From positions 1 to 8,698 of the forward strand of contig JASJBQ010000209.1 of the NCBI GenBank assembly GCA_030066455.1: DNA of 8,698 nucleotides, written 5' to 3'. The position numbers and the translations under genes are program-made. The notes below the pieces were generated by a model that made no database searches, was not told the DNA's origin, and saw only the letters and a list, made by a program, of their open reading frames with translations. This stretch comes from Desulfobacterales bacterium (GTDB lineage: Bacteria; Desulfobacterota; Desulfobacteria; Desulfobacterales; UBA5852). Shown piece after piece: positions 1 to 7,491 of the stretch. The first letter of the stretch is position 1, and each line of letters starts with the position of its first letter.

Positions 1-23
1 GGATAAGCAGCGCCAAATTTGTA

Positions 24-56
24 TTGACAACTTTACCAATAAATGGTTTTTATAAT
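24..56 (+). promoter_or_regulatory. Promoter-like hexamers upstream of gntR
   Basis: A perfect TTGACA (24-29) and a perfect TATAAT (51-56) lie in an AT-rich stretch unlike the GC-rich genes around it. Their spacing is 21 bp, longer than the 16-18 bp usual for sigma-70, so they may not act as one promoter. The TATAAT may instead work with a poorer -35 near 28-33 or with an activator. The position, about 190 nt before gntR, fits transcription of gntR-trpB-trpA. Confidence 0.4.
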
Positions 57-57
57 A

Positions 58-71
58 GCCTTTAAAAAGGC
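58..71. promoter_or_regulatory. Inverted repeat at the likely +1 site, candidate operator
   Basis: GCCTTT and AAAGGC are perfect 6-bp arms around AA, starting 1 nt after the TATAAT at 51-56. A dyad over the predicted transcription start is a typical repressor position. The GntR protein encoded just downstream could bind it, but this is inference from position and symmetry only. Confidence 0.35.
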
Positions 72-174
72 GGTCAGCATTTGGCGGGCGGGTGAAAAAC
101 CGCATGCGCGCGGGTAGGTAAAGACCAAATCCGACGAAAAAGCGCCGTTTATATGTCGTACGTAAATGAGCATT

Positions 175-190
175 TTGAAAAGGATTTCAA
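175..190. promoter_or_regulatory. Inverted repeat in the gntR leader
   Basis: TTGAAA and TTTCAA form perfect 6-bp arms around AGGA, about 58 nt before the chosen gntR start. It could be a second operator or a small leader hairpin. It does not resemble the 58-71 dyad beyond being AT-centred, and such short dyads also arise by chance. Confidence 0.25.
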
Positions 191-247
191 CGCCGTATCG
201 CTATGTGTCACCGGTTTTCAACCGCCTGCTGGGATTCGACGGAGCCT

Positions 248-974
248 ATGCTGAACCCTCAGTCCCCATTGCCGCTCTACCACCAGCTGGCCGATCGACT
301 GGCGTCCATGATCCGCGCCGGTGAATACGATACCGGGGCACGGATCCCTTCGGAGCACCAGCTGGCGGCGACCTACGGCATCGGGCGGCCCACCGTACGC
401 CAGGCCATCGACGTGCTGGTACGTCGGCGCATGCTGGTGCGCCGGCGCGGCGCCGGCACTTTTGTGCGCAGCGACCCGTCCCACGAGATCGATCTCTTCT
501 CGCTGGCCGGCACCACCTCGGCCTTTCAGCGTCGGGGCCTCGAGGTCGCCAGCCGGGTTCTGAAACCCATGGCCCGGCGCAAGGTGCCGACCGGTCCGGA
601 CAATCCATTTACCGGCGGGCGGGCCTACACCTATTCGCGTCTGAGCCATGTCGACGGCACCCCCGTGCTGATCGAGGATCTCTACCTGCACGCCGAGCTC
701 TTCGACGGCATCGACGCCGTCAACCTGGCGGGTCGATCCGTGGCGGCCGTGGTGGCCGAGCGCTATTACCTGCGGCCCACTGGGGGCAAGCAGAATTTCA
801 AGATCGAACACCTCAAAGGCGCGCGCGCCCGGCAGCTCGATCTGCCGCCGGGCCAGGCGGTGCTGACGGTGAACCGCTGGCTGCATTTCACGGAGGTGGA
901 AAACGCCGTCTACGCCGAACTTTACTGCCGAACCGACCGGTTCGTTTTTTCGCAGACGATTGGAGGACTTGCGC

Positions 975-982
<8 letters not shown>
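248..982 (+). CDS. GntR-family transcriptional regulator, HutC/UTRA type
   Basis: DNA-binding regulator of about 244 residues, the normal length for the HutC subfamily. Residues 7-75 form the winged helix-turn-helix: PLYHQLADRL opens it, IPSEHQLAATYGIGRPTVRQAI is its helix-turn-helix core, and RRGAGTFV is the wing. The remainder fits a UTRA ligand-binding domain (YSRLSHVDGTPVLIED, then strands ending TDRFVFSQT). UTRA domains bind a small molecule related to the regulated pathway. I chose ATG 248 because it places PLYHQL seven residues in, as in family members, and has GGAG at 241-244, although that spacing is short. An in-frame ATG at 203 would add 15 unconserved residues. The stop overlaps the trpB start by 8 nt, so regulator and trpB are translationally linked, and local autoregulation is likely. 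The ligand is unknown; the substrate of the downstream importer or tryptophan itself are reasonable guesses. Confidence 0.9.
962..966 (+). promoter_or_regulatory. Ribosome binding site deciding the trpB start
   Basis: GGAGG, 8 nt before ATG 975, lies inside the end of gntR. It favours ATG 975 over the in-frame ATG at 960, which would place this motif inside the coding sequence. Confidence 0.75.
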
Positions 983-2196
<1,214 letters not shown>

Positions 2197-2204
<8 letters not shown>

Positions 2205-2958
2205 GCACTACCTGAAGAAACAACGACAGGAAAAAGACATTCTGCTGATGACCCATATCGTTCTGGGCTATCCCTCCTGGGAGGACAGCCTGGCCATTGT
2301 CGATACCATGGTGGCGGCCGGTGTGGACCTGATGGAGCTTCAGATCCCGTTTTCAGAGCCCATCGCCGACGGCCCCGTGATCCTGCGGGCCAACCAGGAG
2401 GCCCTGCAGCGCGGGGTCACGGTGGCGCGCTGCCTGGAATTCGGCCGCGAGGTGGCCCGGCGCCACCCGATTCCGTTTGTCTACATGACCTATTACAACA
2501 TCCTCTACCGTCACGGCGTGGATCAATTCGTGGACGAGATGGCGGAGAGCGGACTGCAGGGGGCCATCGTGCCTGACCTGCCGCCCGAGGAGGGCGGCGA
2601 CTACATCGCGGCGATGGAGAAGAGATCCATGCATCCGATTTTCATCTATTCCCCTACCACCGGCGAGAAGCGCATGCGCTATCTGGCCGGTTTTGGCCGC
2701 GGGTTCGTCTACTGCGTGGCCCGCAAGGGGGTGACCGGCATGGACACGCGTTTTTCGGATGAACTGGGGGTCTACCTGGCGCGCTGCCGGGCGGCCACCG
2801 ACCTGCCCCTGGCGCTGGGATTCGGCGTCAAGGAAAAAGCCGACGTGGATTTCCTGCGGGGCAAGGTCGACATTGCGGTGATCGGCACCCAGACCATCCG
2901 TCTGGTCGAAACCCAGGGTGTGGCGGCGGTAGGCGCCTTCATCCGGGGACTGCGCTGA
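2197..2958 (+). CDS. trpA: Tryptophan synthase alpha chain (TrpA), short and divergent
   Basis: TIM-barrel partner of TrpB, 253 residues against 268 in E. coli; it is shorter at both ends. It should cleave indole-3-glycerol phosphate to indole and glyceraldehyde 3-phosphate and pass indole to TrpB. Catalytic E47 (E. coli E49) in MELQIPFSEP and D58 (D60) in IADGP are present, as are Y172 (Y175), the phosphate-binding GVTG 178-181 and GFGV 208-211. E54 (D56) can still pair with TrpB K166. Departures from the norm: F22 of the indole pocket is H20, the D of LGDP is Y25 (LGYP), G51 is Q49, and phosphate-binding S235 is T231 (GTQTI for GSAIV). I chose ATG 2197 because it overlaps the trpB stop by 8 nt and begins MLEHYLKK like family members; an upstream in-frame ATG at 2140 lies inside trpB. 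Probably active, but perhaps with altered specificity. Confidence 0.9.
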
Positions 2959-3034
2959 CCAGCGACTTGCGGGGAAGTGATGGGGATACGTATGGGTGGC
3001 AACGAAAAGAAGCAGCAGGACGGCATAACCATTG

Positions 3035-3060
3035 GCGCACCACAGCCGGCTGCGGTGCGC
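3035..3060. promoter_or_regulatory. 26-bp near-perfect dyad upstream of livK
   Basis: GCGCACC (3035-3041) pairs with GGTGCGC (3054-3060), and the palindrome CAGCCGGCTG fills 3043-3052; only the 3042/3053 pair mismatches, so 12 of 13 positions are symmetrical. It ends 7 nt before the livK Shine-Dalgarno. No T-run follows on either strand, so it is not an intrinsic terminator. It could be an operator for the local GntR protein, or an mRNA stem-loop that marks a processing site or tunes livK translation between trpA and livK. Nothing else of note is seen in the 2959-3080 spacer. Confidence 0.5.
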
Positions 3061-3080
3061 GTCAGAAAAGGAGAGAGACG

Positions 3081-4253
3081 ATGGGAAAACGGCTTCTGAT
3101 TTTGGTGGTGGCGATGGCGGTGCTGACGGCGGTTCCGGCCCTGGCGATGGAACCGGTGAAAATCGGAATGATCACGACCCTTTCCACCAAGGCGGGTTAT
3201 CTCGGCGAAGAGATCCGTGACGGGTTTCAGCTGGCCATCGATCAGGAGGGCGGCAAGCTGGGCGGGGTGCCGGTGGAACTGCTTGTGGACGACGACGGCC
3301 GCAAGCCTGAGAAAGCCAAACAGATTGCCGACCGCTTCATCAAGCGTGACAAGGTCAAGATCCTGACCGGCATTGTTTTTTCCAATGTGGCCATTGCCGT
3401 GGTGCCCAAGGTGGTGCGACAGGACGTGATCTACGTCAGCCCCAATGCCGGGCCCTCGCTGCTGGCCGGCAAAGGCTGCCATGCCAACTACTTCAACGTG
3501 GCCTACCAGAACGACAACCTCGACGAGGTCGTGGGCAAGTACGTGACCGAGGCCGGCTTCAAGAACGTCTATCTGCTGGCGCCCAACTACCCGGCCGGCA
3601 AGGATCACCTGGCCGGCTTCAAACGCTATTACAAGGGCAACATCGCCGGTGAGGTCTACACCAAACTGGGCCAGTCGGACTATGCCGCCGAGATCGCCGC
3701 CCTGCGGGCCGCCAAACCCGACGCCGTGTTCTTTTTCCTGCCCGGCGGTATGGGGATCAACTTCATCAAGCAGTACGCCCAGGCGGGACTCAATCAGTCG
3801 ATCCCGGTATTCGGGCCGGCCTTCTCCTTTGACGAACGCCTGCTGCAGGCGGTCAAGGACGCGGCCCTCGGGGTGAAGAACGGCTCCCAGTGGAGCCACG
3901 ACCTGGACAACCCGGCCAACCGCCAGTTTGTGGCGGCCTTTCGCAAGGCCTACGGCCGCACGCCCACGCTTTACGCCAGCCAGGGTTATGATGCCGCCCG
4001 GCTTCTGGGCAGTGCCCTGAAAGCGGTGGGTGGCGACGTCGCCAAGATCGATGCCCTGCGCGAAGCCATCCGCAAGGCCGACTTCCCGACCGTGCGTGGC
4101 AAATTTGCCTTCGCACCCAATCAGCATCCGGTCCAGGATATCTACATTCGCGAAGTGGTCAAGGGCGCGGACGGCAAATACACCAACAAGACCCTCAAGG
4201 CGGTTTTTACGGACCACAGCAATGTGTACGTAGAAGCGTGCAAAATGAAATAG
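3081..4253 (+). CDS. Periplasmic substrate-binding protein of a HAAT-family ABC importer, aromatic-acid-like
   Basis: Extracytoplasmic ligand-binding protein of 390 residues (Peripla_BP_6 / LivK superfamily) that captures solute for the LivHMGF-type transporter encoded next to it. Residues 1-22 are a classical Sec signal peptide (MGKR, a hydrophobic core, then PALA), probably cut after A22. The mature protein begins EPVKIGMITTLS and has two lobes. NAGPSLLAGKGC (122-133) and LLAPNYPAGKDHLAGF (165-180) match, from memory, HAAT-type binding proteins of soil bacteria that take aromatic acids, more than true leucine-binding proteins. The mature protein has only two cysteines, C133 and C387, which could form a disulfide. 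I chose ATG 3081 because AAGGAGAG (3068-3075) precedes it and the signal peptide starts there; the open frame extends upstream to 2967 without signal-peptide character. Confidence is high for the class and low for the ligand. Confidence 0.9.
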   Translation: MGKRLLILVVAMAVLTAVPALAMEPVKIGMITTLSTKAGYLGEEIRDGFQLAIDQEGGKLGGVPVELLVDDDGRKPEKAKQIADRFIKRDKVKILTGIVFSNVAIAVVPKVVRQDVIYVSPNAGPSLLAGKGCHANYFNVAYQNDNLDEVVGKYVTEAGFKNVYLLAPNYPAGKDHLAGFKRYYKGNIAGEVYTKLGQSDYAAEIAALRAAKPDAVFFFLPGGMGINFIKQYAQAGLNQSIPVFGPAFSFDERLLQAVKDAALGVKNGSQWSHDLDNPANRQFVAAFRKAYGRTPTLYASQGYDAARLLGSALKAVGGDVAKIDALREAIRKADFPTVRGKFAFAPNQHPVQDIYIREVVKGADGKYTNKTLKAVFTDHSNVYVEACKMK

Positions 4254-4256
4254 TTT

Positions 4257-4391
4257 CCGCTCCGAAGCGGCATCTTGCGGCCCAGGCCAGCGTTCTCCCC
4301 TGGCCGTCATCCTCGACGCAGCTTGACTGCGCCTGCGGTGGCGACCGGGCGGCGGCCTTGGCCTGGACCACGATCTACCGTTGTGAAACGC
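4257..4391. repeat. Large imperfect inverted repeat between livK and livH (dispersed-element-like)
   Basis: Two arms, 4279-4321 and 4327-4369, are exact mirror images in length (43 nt each) around CTTGA. By hand count 27 of 43 positions are complementary, and several mismatches are G-T wobbles on the + strand RNA. The central stem is GACGCAG/CTGCGCC. Weaker symmetry seems to extend outward to about 4257-4391. A small hairpin, CCGCT/AGCGG (4257-4270), follows the livK stop directly. No T-run follows, so it is not an intrinsic terminator. It resembles REP-like or MITE-like intergenic elements and shares its central architecture with the element at 5546-5668. The outer boundaries are uncertain. 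Confidence 0.55.
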
Positions 4392-4632
4392 AAGCGCGGT
4401 TGGATTTATCGCCAGCCGTGCTGTTCGCTCGTGTTCATTTTCTTCCGCGTGGAAGAAAAACGAACCAAAAGAAGACGCCCCTGCCCCGCTTAACCCTGCG
4501 CGTCGGCGGTACGCTTGGGGCGCACCGGAACTCGCTTCGCTCAGACAAGCCGCTGCGCCTTTTTCCAAGCGCACCACTGATGCTCAGCGCGGGACAAAGG
4601 GAAAGCAACCACGTTAACTGCAGATAAATTTT
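4392..4632. repeat. Non-coding remainder of the livK-livH gap with a strong hairpin at 4433-4465
   Basis: TTTTCTTCC (4438-4446) and GGAAGAAAA (4451-4459) pair around GCGT, and GTTC/GAAC continue the stem to 4433-4465 with one bulge. The text that follows (CGAACCAAAAGAAGACGCCC) resembles, from memory, common dispersed intergenic repeats of proteobacteria that are often mis-annotated as small proteins. An open frame of 129 codons across 4238-4627 lacks any recognisable domain, overlaps the repeat and starts inside livK, so I treat it as spurious. No promoter or Shine-Dalgarno is evident before livH. Confidence 0.45.
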
Positions 4633-5547
4633 ATGCTTCTGTTTGTCGAACAGGTACTGAACGGTTTGCAGCTGGGGATCATGCTGTTTCTGATGTCCGC
4701 CGGGCTGACGCTGGTCTTCGGGATCATGCAGGTGATCAACCTGGCGCACGGGTCGTTCTACATGATCGGCGCCTATGTGGGCGCCACGGTGACCGCCCGC
4801 ACGGGCTCGTTCGTTCTGGGATGCCTGGCGGCCCTTCCAGCGGCGGCCCTGGCGGGCATGGTGGTGGAAATCCTGGTCCTGCGGCGACTCTATAAGCGGG
4901 ACCATCTCGACCAGGTGCTGGCCACCTTCGGGTTGATCATGTTCTTCAACGAGTTGACGCGCATCGTCTGGGGCCGCCAGCCCCTGTTCATGGACGTGCC
5001 CGTCTGGCTCGCCGGGAGCATCGAGCTCATCCCGGGGGTGCCCTACCCCAGCTACCGGATTGCCGTGATCGCTGTGGGCATCCTGGTGGGCGTGATGCTC
5101 TACCTGCTTTTCACCCGCACCCGCACCGGCATGCAGATCCGCGCCGGGGCCAGCAACCGGGAGATGGCCGGCGCCCTGGGGGTGAACATCCGCCTGCTCT
5201 ACACCCTCGTCTTCGGCCTGGGGACATTGCTGGCCGGACTGGCCGGCGTGATGGCCGGGCCCATTCTGGCCGTGGAATCCGGGATGGGGGAAAGCATCCT
5301 GATTCTGACCTTCGTGGTGATCGTCATCGGCGGCATCGGATCCATCCGCGGGGCCCTGGTGGGTGCACTGCTGGTGGGGCTGGTGGACACCCTCGGCCGG
5401 GCCTTTCTGCCCCTGCTGCTGCGCCTGTTTTTCTCCCCGGCCTATGCCGACGGGGTGGCCGCCTCGCTGGCCTCCATGTCGGTCTACCTGCTCATGGCGA
5501 TCGTTCTGGTGTGTCGGCCCAAGGGACTGCTGCCGGCCCATGGATGA
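4633..5547 (+). CDS. livH: HAAT-family ABC importer permease, LivH type
   Basis: Inner-membrane permease of 304 residues (BPD_transp_2 family, about eight predicted hydrophobic segments) that forms half of the transport channel with the LivM-like protein. The family hallmark near the N-terminus is visible: LVFGIMQVINLAHGSFYMIGAYVGA. Near the C-terminus, GALGVNIRLLYTLVFGLGT is the cytoplasmic coupling region and VIVIGGIGSIRGALVGALLVG the conserved late motif. Length is normal for LivH (about 290-308). ATG 4633 gives the usual MLLFVEQVLNGLQLG start, but no clear Shine-Dalgarno precedes it; the upstream text, GCAGATAAATTTT, ends the long structured gap after livK. Its stop codon overlaps the first two bases of the next inverted repeat. 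The symbol follows the family; the real substrate may be aromatic rather than leucine, isoleucine or valine. Confidence 0.92.
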   Translation: MLLFVEQVLNGLQLGIMLFLMSAGLTLVFGIMQVINLAHGSFYMIGAYVGATVTARTGSFVLGCLAALPAAALAGMVVEILVLRRLYKRDHLDQVLATFGLIMFFNELTRIVWGRQPLFMDVPVWLAGSIELIPGVPYPSYRIAVIAVGILVGVMLYLLFTRTRTGMQIRAGASNREMAGALGVNIRLLYTLVFGLGTLLAGLAGVMAGPILAVESGMGESILILTFVVIVIGGIGSIRGALVGALLVGLVDTLGRAFLPLLLRLFFSPAYADGVAASLASMSVYLLMAIVLVCRPKGLLPAHG

Positions 5548-5668
5548 CATGTTCGTAATAAGCTCAATATCGGCGTTGCGCGGCATTCTTCGTCACTGCG
5601 GCGTACTGACGTACGCCTCATTCCTCAGAATTTGCGTGCCTTGATCTTGAGCTTATTACAAACATGTC
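5546..5668. repeat. 123-bp nested inverted repeat between livH and livM (MITE/REP-like insertion)
   Basis: The outer arms, 5546-5567 and 5647-5668, are 22 nt each and complementary at 21 positions; the single mismatch is at 5554. A second, perfect dyad, GGCGTAC-TGAC-GTACGCC (5600-5617), sits almost exactly at the centre (5608.5 against 5607 for the whole), so the element is concentric. Both ends carry the self-complementary hexamer ACATGT (5547-5552 and 5662-5667), which may be terminal repeat or target duplication. The left arm contains the last two bases of the livH stop and the right arm contains the livM ATG. There is no T-run, hence no intrinsic terminator, and no coding capacity. It is most likely a small non-autonomous mobile element. 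Confidence 0.75.
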
Positions 5669-6725
5669 GATGGTGAGAAACGATTTGGAAAGAGATTCAG
5701 GACAAACGGTTGACCCCCTCGAAGGGGCCGGAAAGCGGCTGGTAAACCGCGAGACCCTGGCCATTGCCGGCGGTGCCCTCCTGCTGCTGGCCCTGCCGCC
5801 GCTGGCCGCGCTGCTGGACGAACCCTATATGGTGACCCTGTTCAGCCGCATCCTGATCTACGCCCTGGCCGCCGTCAGCCTCGATCTCATGCTGGGCTTC
5901 GGCGGCATGGTGAGCCTGGGGCATGCCGCCTTCTTCGGGGTCGGGGCCTACGTGGTGTGTATTCTGTCCGTCCATGGGTTCGAAGGCACGCCCGTCTTCA
6001 CATGGCCATTCACGGTCGGGGGCCACGAGAGCGCCCTGGTGCTCTGGCCGTCCGCCGTCCTGCTGGCGGCCCTGGCGGCTGTCGTGATCGGTGCGCTCAG
6101 CCTGCGCACCAGCGGCATGCACTTCATCATGATCACCCTGGCCTTCGCCCAGATGCTCTACTACTTCTTCGTTTCCCTGGAGGCCTACGGCGGCGACGAC
6201 GGCATGAGCCTTTTCGCCCGCAACTCCCTCCCGGGGGTCGACCTGGCGGACGACCGCCAGTTTTACTACCTCTGCCTGGCGGTGCTGGGCGTGTTCCTCT
6301 TCTTCGCCCATCGCCTGGTCAACTCCCGTTTCGGCATGGTGATCCGGGGCTGTAAAGCAAACGAGCGCCGCATGAAGTCGCTGGGATTCCCTACGTTTCG
6401 TTACCGGCTGGTGTGTTTCGTGATCGCCGGGGCCGGGGCGGGTCTGGCCGGCGCGCTGATCACCAACCAGACGGAATACGTCAGCCCGGGGCTGATGCAC
6501 TGGACCCGTTCGGGCGAGATCCTGGTGATGGTGCTGCTCGGCGGGATGGGAACCCTCTTCGGGCCGGTGCTGGGGGCCGCGGCCCTGCTGCTGATGGAAG
6601 AGCTGCTTTCAATCTATACCGAGCACTGGATGGTCTACCTGGGGCCCTTTCTCATCCTGGTGGTCCTGTTCGCCAAACGCGGCATCTATGGCTGGATAGC
6701 GGGAGACAGCGGTGGCCATGGCTGA
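5664..6725 (+). CDS. livM: HAAT-family ABC importer permease, LivM type
   Basis: Second inner-membrane permease, 353 residues, pairing with the LivH-like protein. A hydrophilic N-terminus of about 30 residues precedes the first membrane segment (LAIAGGALLLLALPPLAALL). The family motif LDLMLGFGGMVSLGHAAFFGVGAY follows, then the cytoplasmic loop CKANERRMKSLGFPTFRYR and the late motif MVLLGGMGTLFGPVLGA. ATG 5664 lies inside the right arm of the preceding inverted repeat; ATG 5670 or GTG 5673 are equally possible starts. No Shine-Dalgarno is visible before any of them, so translation may depend on the local structure or on ribosomes leaving livH. The end overlaps livG by 14 nt (or 8 nt if livG starts at 6718). 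Confidence 0.92.
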   Translation: MSMVRNDLERDSGQTVDPLEGAGKRLVNRETLAIAGGALLLLALPPLAALLDEPYMVTLFSRILIYALAAVSLDLMLGFGGMVSLGHAAFFGVGAYVVCILSVHGFEGTPVFTWPFTVGGHESALVLWPSAVLLAALAAVVIGALSLRTSGMHFIMITLAFAQMLYYFFVSLEAYGGDDGMSLFARNSLPGVDLADDRQFYYLCLAVLGVFLFFAHRLVNSRFGMVIRGCKANERRMKSLGFPTFRYRLVCFVIAGAGAGLAGALITNQTEYVSPGLMHWTRSGEILVMVLLGGMGTLFGPVLGAAALLLMEELLSIYTEHWMVYLGPFLILVVLFAKRGIYGWIAGDSGGHG

Positions 6726-7491
6726 CACCCTGCTATCGGCCCGGTCGCTGAGCAAACGCTTCGGCGCGGTTCAAGCCACCGACAACCTCTCCCTGGAGGT
6801 GACCCGCGGCGAGCTCCACGCCCTGATCGGACCCAACGGGGCTGGCAAGACCACGGTGCTCAACCAGCTCAGCGGCGAATTGCCCCCCGACCGCGGCCGA
6901 ATTGATTTCGACGGACGGCCAATCACCCACCTGCGGGTGCACACGCGGGCGCGGATGGGGCTGGCGCGCTCCTACCAGATCACCTCGGTGTTCGATCACC
7001 TCACGGTACGCGAAAACCTGTCTCTCGCCATCCAGGCCCACAACGGCCACAGCTTCCGCTTCTGGCGGCGGGCCGGCGACGACCCGGTCATCCGCGGGGC
7101 AATCGATCCGGCCATGGCGCGTGTCGGCCTGGAGCACCGGCGTCAGGTGCCGGCGGCCAACCTGTCGCATGGCGAACGGCGACAGTTGGAGGTGGGCATG
7201 GCCCTGTGCGGCCGGCCCAAGATGCTGCTGCTCGACGAACCCTATGCCGGGATGGGGCCGGGCGGCGCCGTGGAGCTGACGAAACTGATCCGGCGCCTGA
7301 AAAACGAGGTCACCATCCTGCTCGTGGAGCACGACATGGGGGCGGTGTTTTCCCTGGCCGACCGCATCACCGTGCTGGTCTACGGGCAGGCCATCGCCAG
7401 CGGCACGCCTGAGGAGATCCGCTGCAATCCGGCCGTGCGCCAGGCTTATCTCGGGGATGAAGACCATCACCGCGGGGAAGCGGCATGCTAA
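6712..7491 (+). CDS. livG: HAAT-family ABC importer ATP-binding protein, LivG type
   Basis: Cytoplasmic ATPase of 259 residues that drives the LivH-LivM channel together with the LivF-like protein. From the GTG start: Walker A GPNGAGKTT (40-48), Q-loop Q89, signature LSHGE (151-155), Walker B LLLDEP (172-177), H-loop H207 in LVEHD. LSHGE instead of LSGGQ is common in this branch. The GTG at 6712 has GGGAG (6701-6705) at a good 6-nt distance; the ATG at 6718, two codons on, is the alternative. It overlaps livM by 14 nt and livF by 7 nt, typical of tight co-translation. All nucleotide-binding motifs are intact, so it should be active. Confidence 0.94.
   Translation: MAMADTLLSARSLSKRFGAVQATDNLSLEVTRGELHALIGPNGAGKTTVLNQLSGELPPDRGRIDFDGRPITHLRVHTRARMGLARSYQITSVFDHLTVRENLSLAIQAHNGHSFRFWRRAGDDPVIRGAIDPAMARVGLEHRRQVPAANLSHGERRQLEVGMALCGRPKMLLLDEPYAGMGPGGAVELTKLIRRLKNEVTILLVEHDMGAVFSLADRITVLVYGQAIASGTPEEIRCNPAVRQAYLGDEDHHRGEAAC

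Noticed and set aside
2959..3000. Promoter for livK from TTGCGG (2967-2972) and TACGTA (2988-2993)
   Set aside because: The -10 match is poor and rests mainly on a palindrome; not enough to call.
3035..3060. Intrinsic terminator between trpA and livK
   Set aside because: The dyad is strong but no T-run follows on either strand.
2772..4577. 601-codon open frame on the - strand across trpA and livK
   Set aside because: It lies opposite two clearly recognised genes, shows no domain, and is expected from high GC at third codon positions. The other long - strand frames (such as 888-2036, 4435-5586, 5697-6500 and 6733-7470) were rejected for the same reason.
4238..4627. 129-codon + strand open frame in the livK-livH gap
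   Set aside because: It starts inside livK, covers the palindromic repeats and has no recognisable domain or Shine-Dalgarno.
5546..5668. CRISPR repeat or tRNA-like structure
   Set aside because: There is only one inverted repeat, with no regular spacers and no cloverleaf; a small hairpin mobile element fits better.
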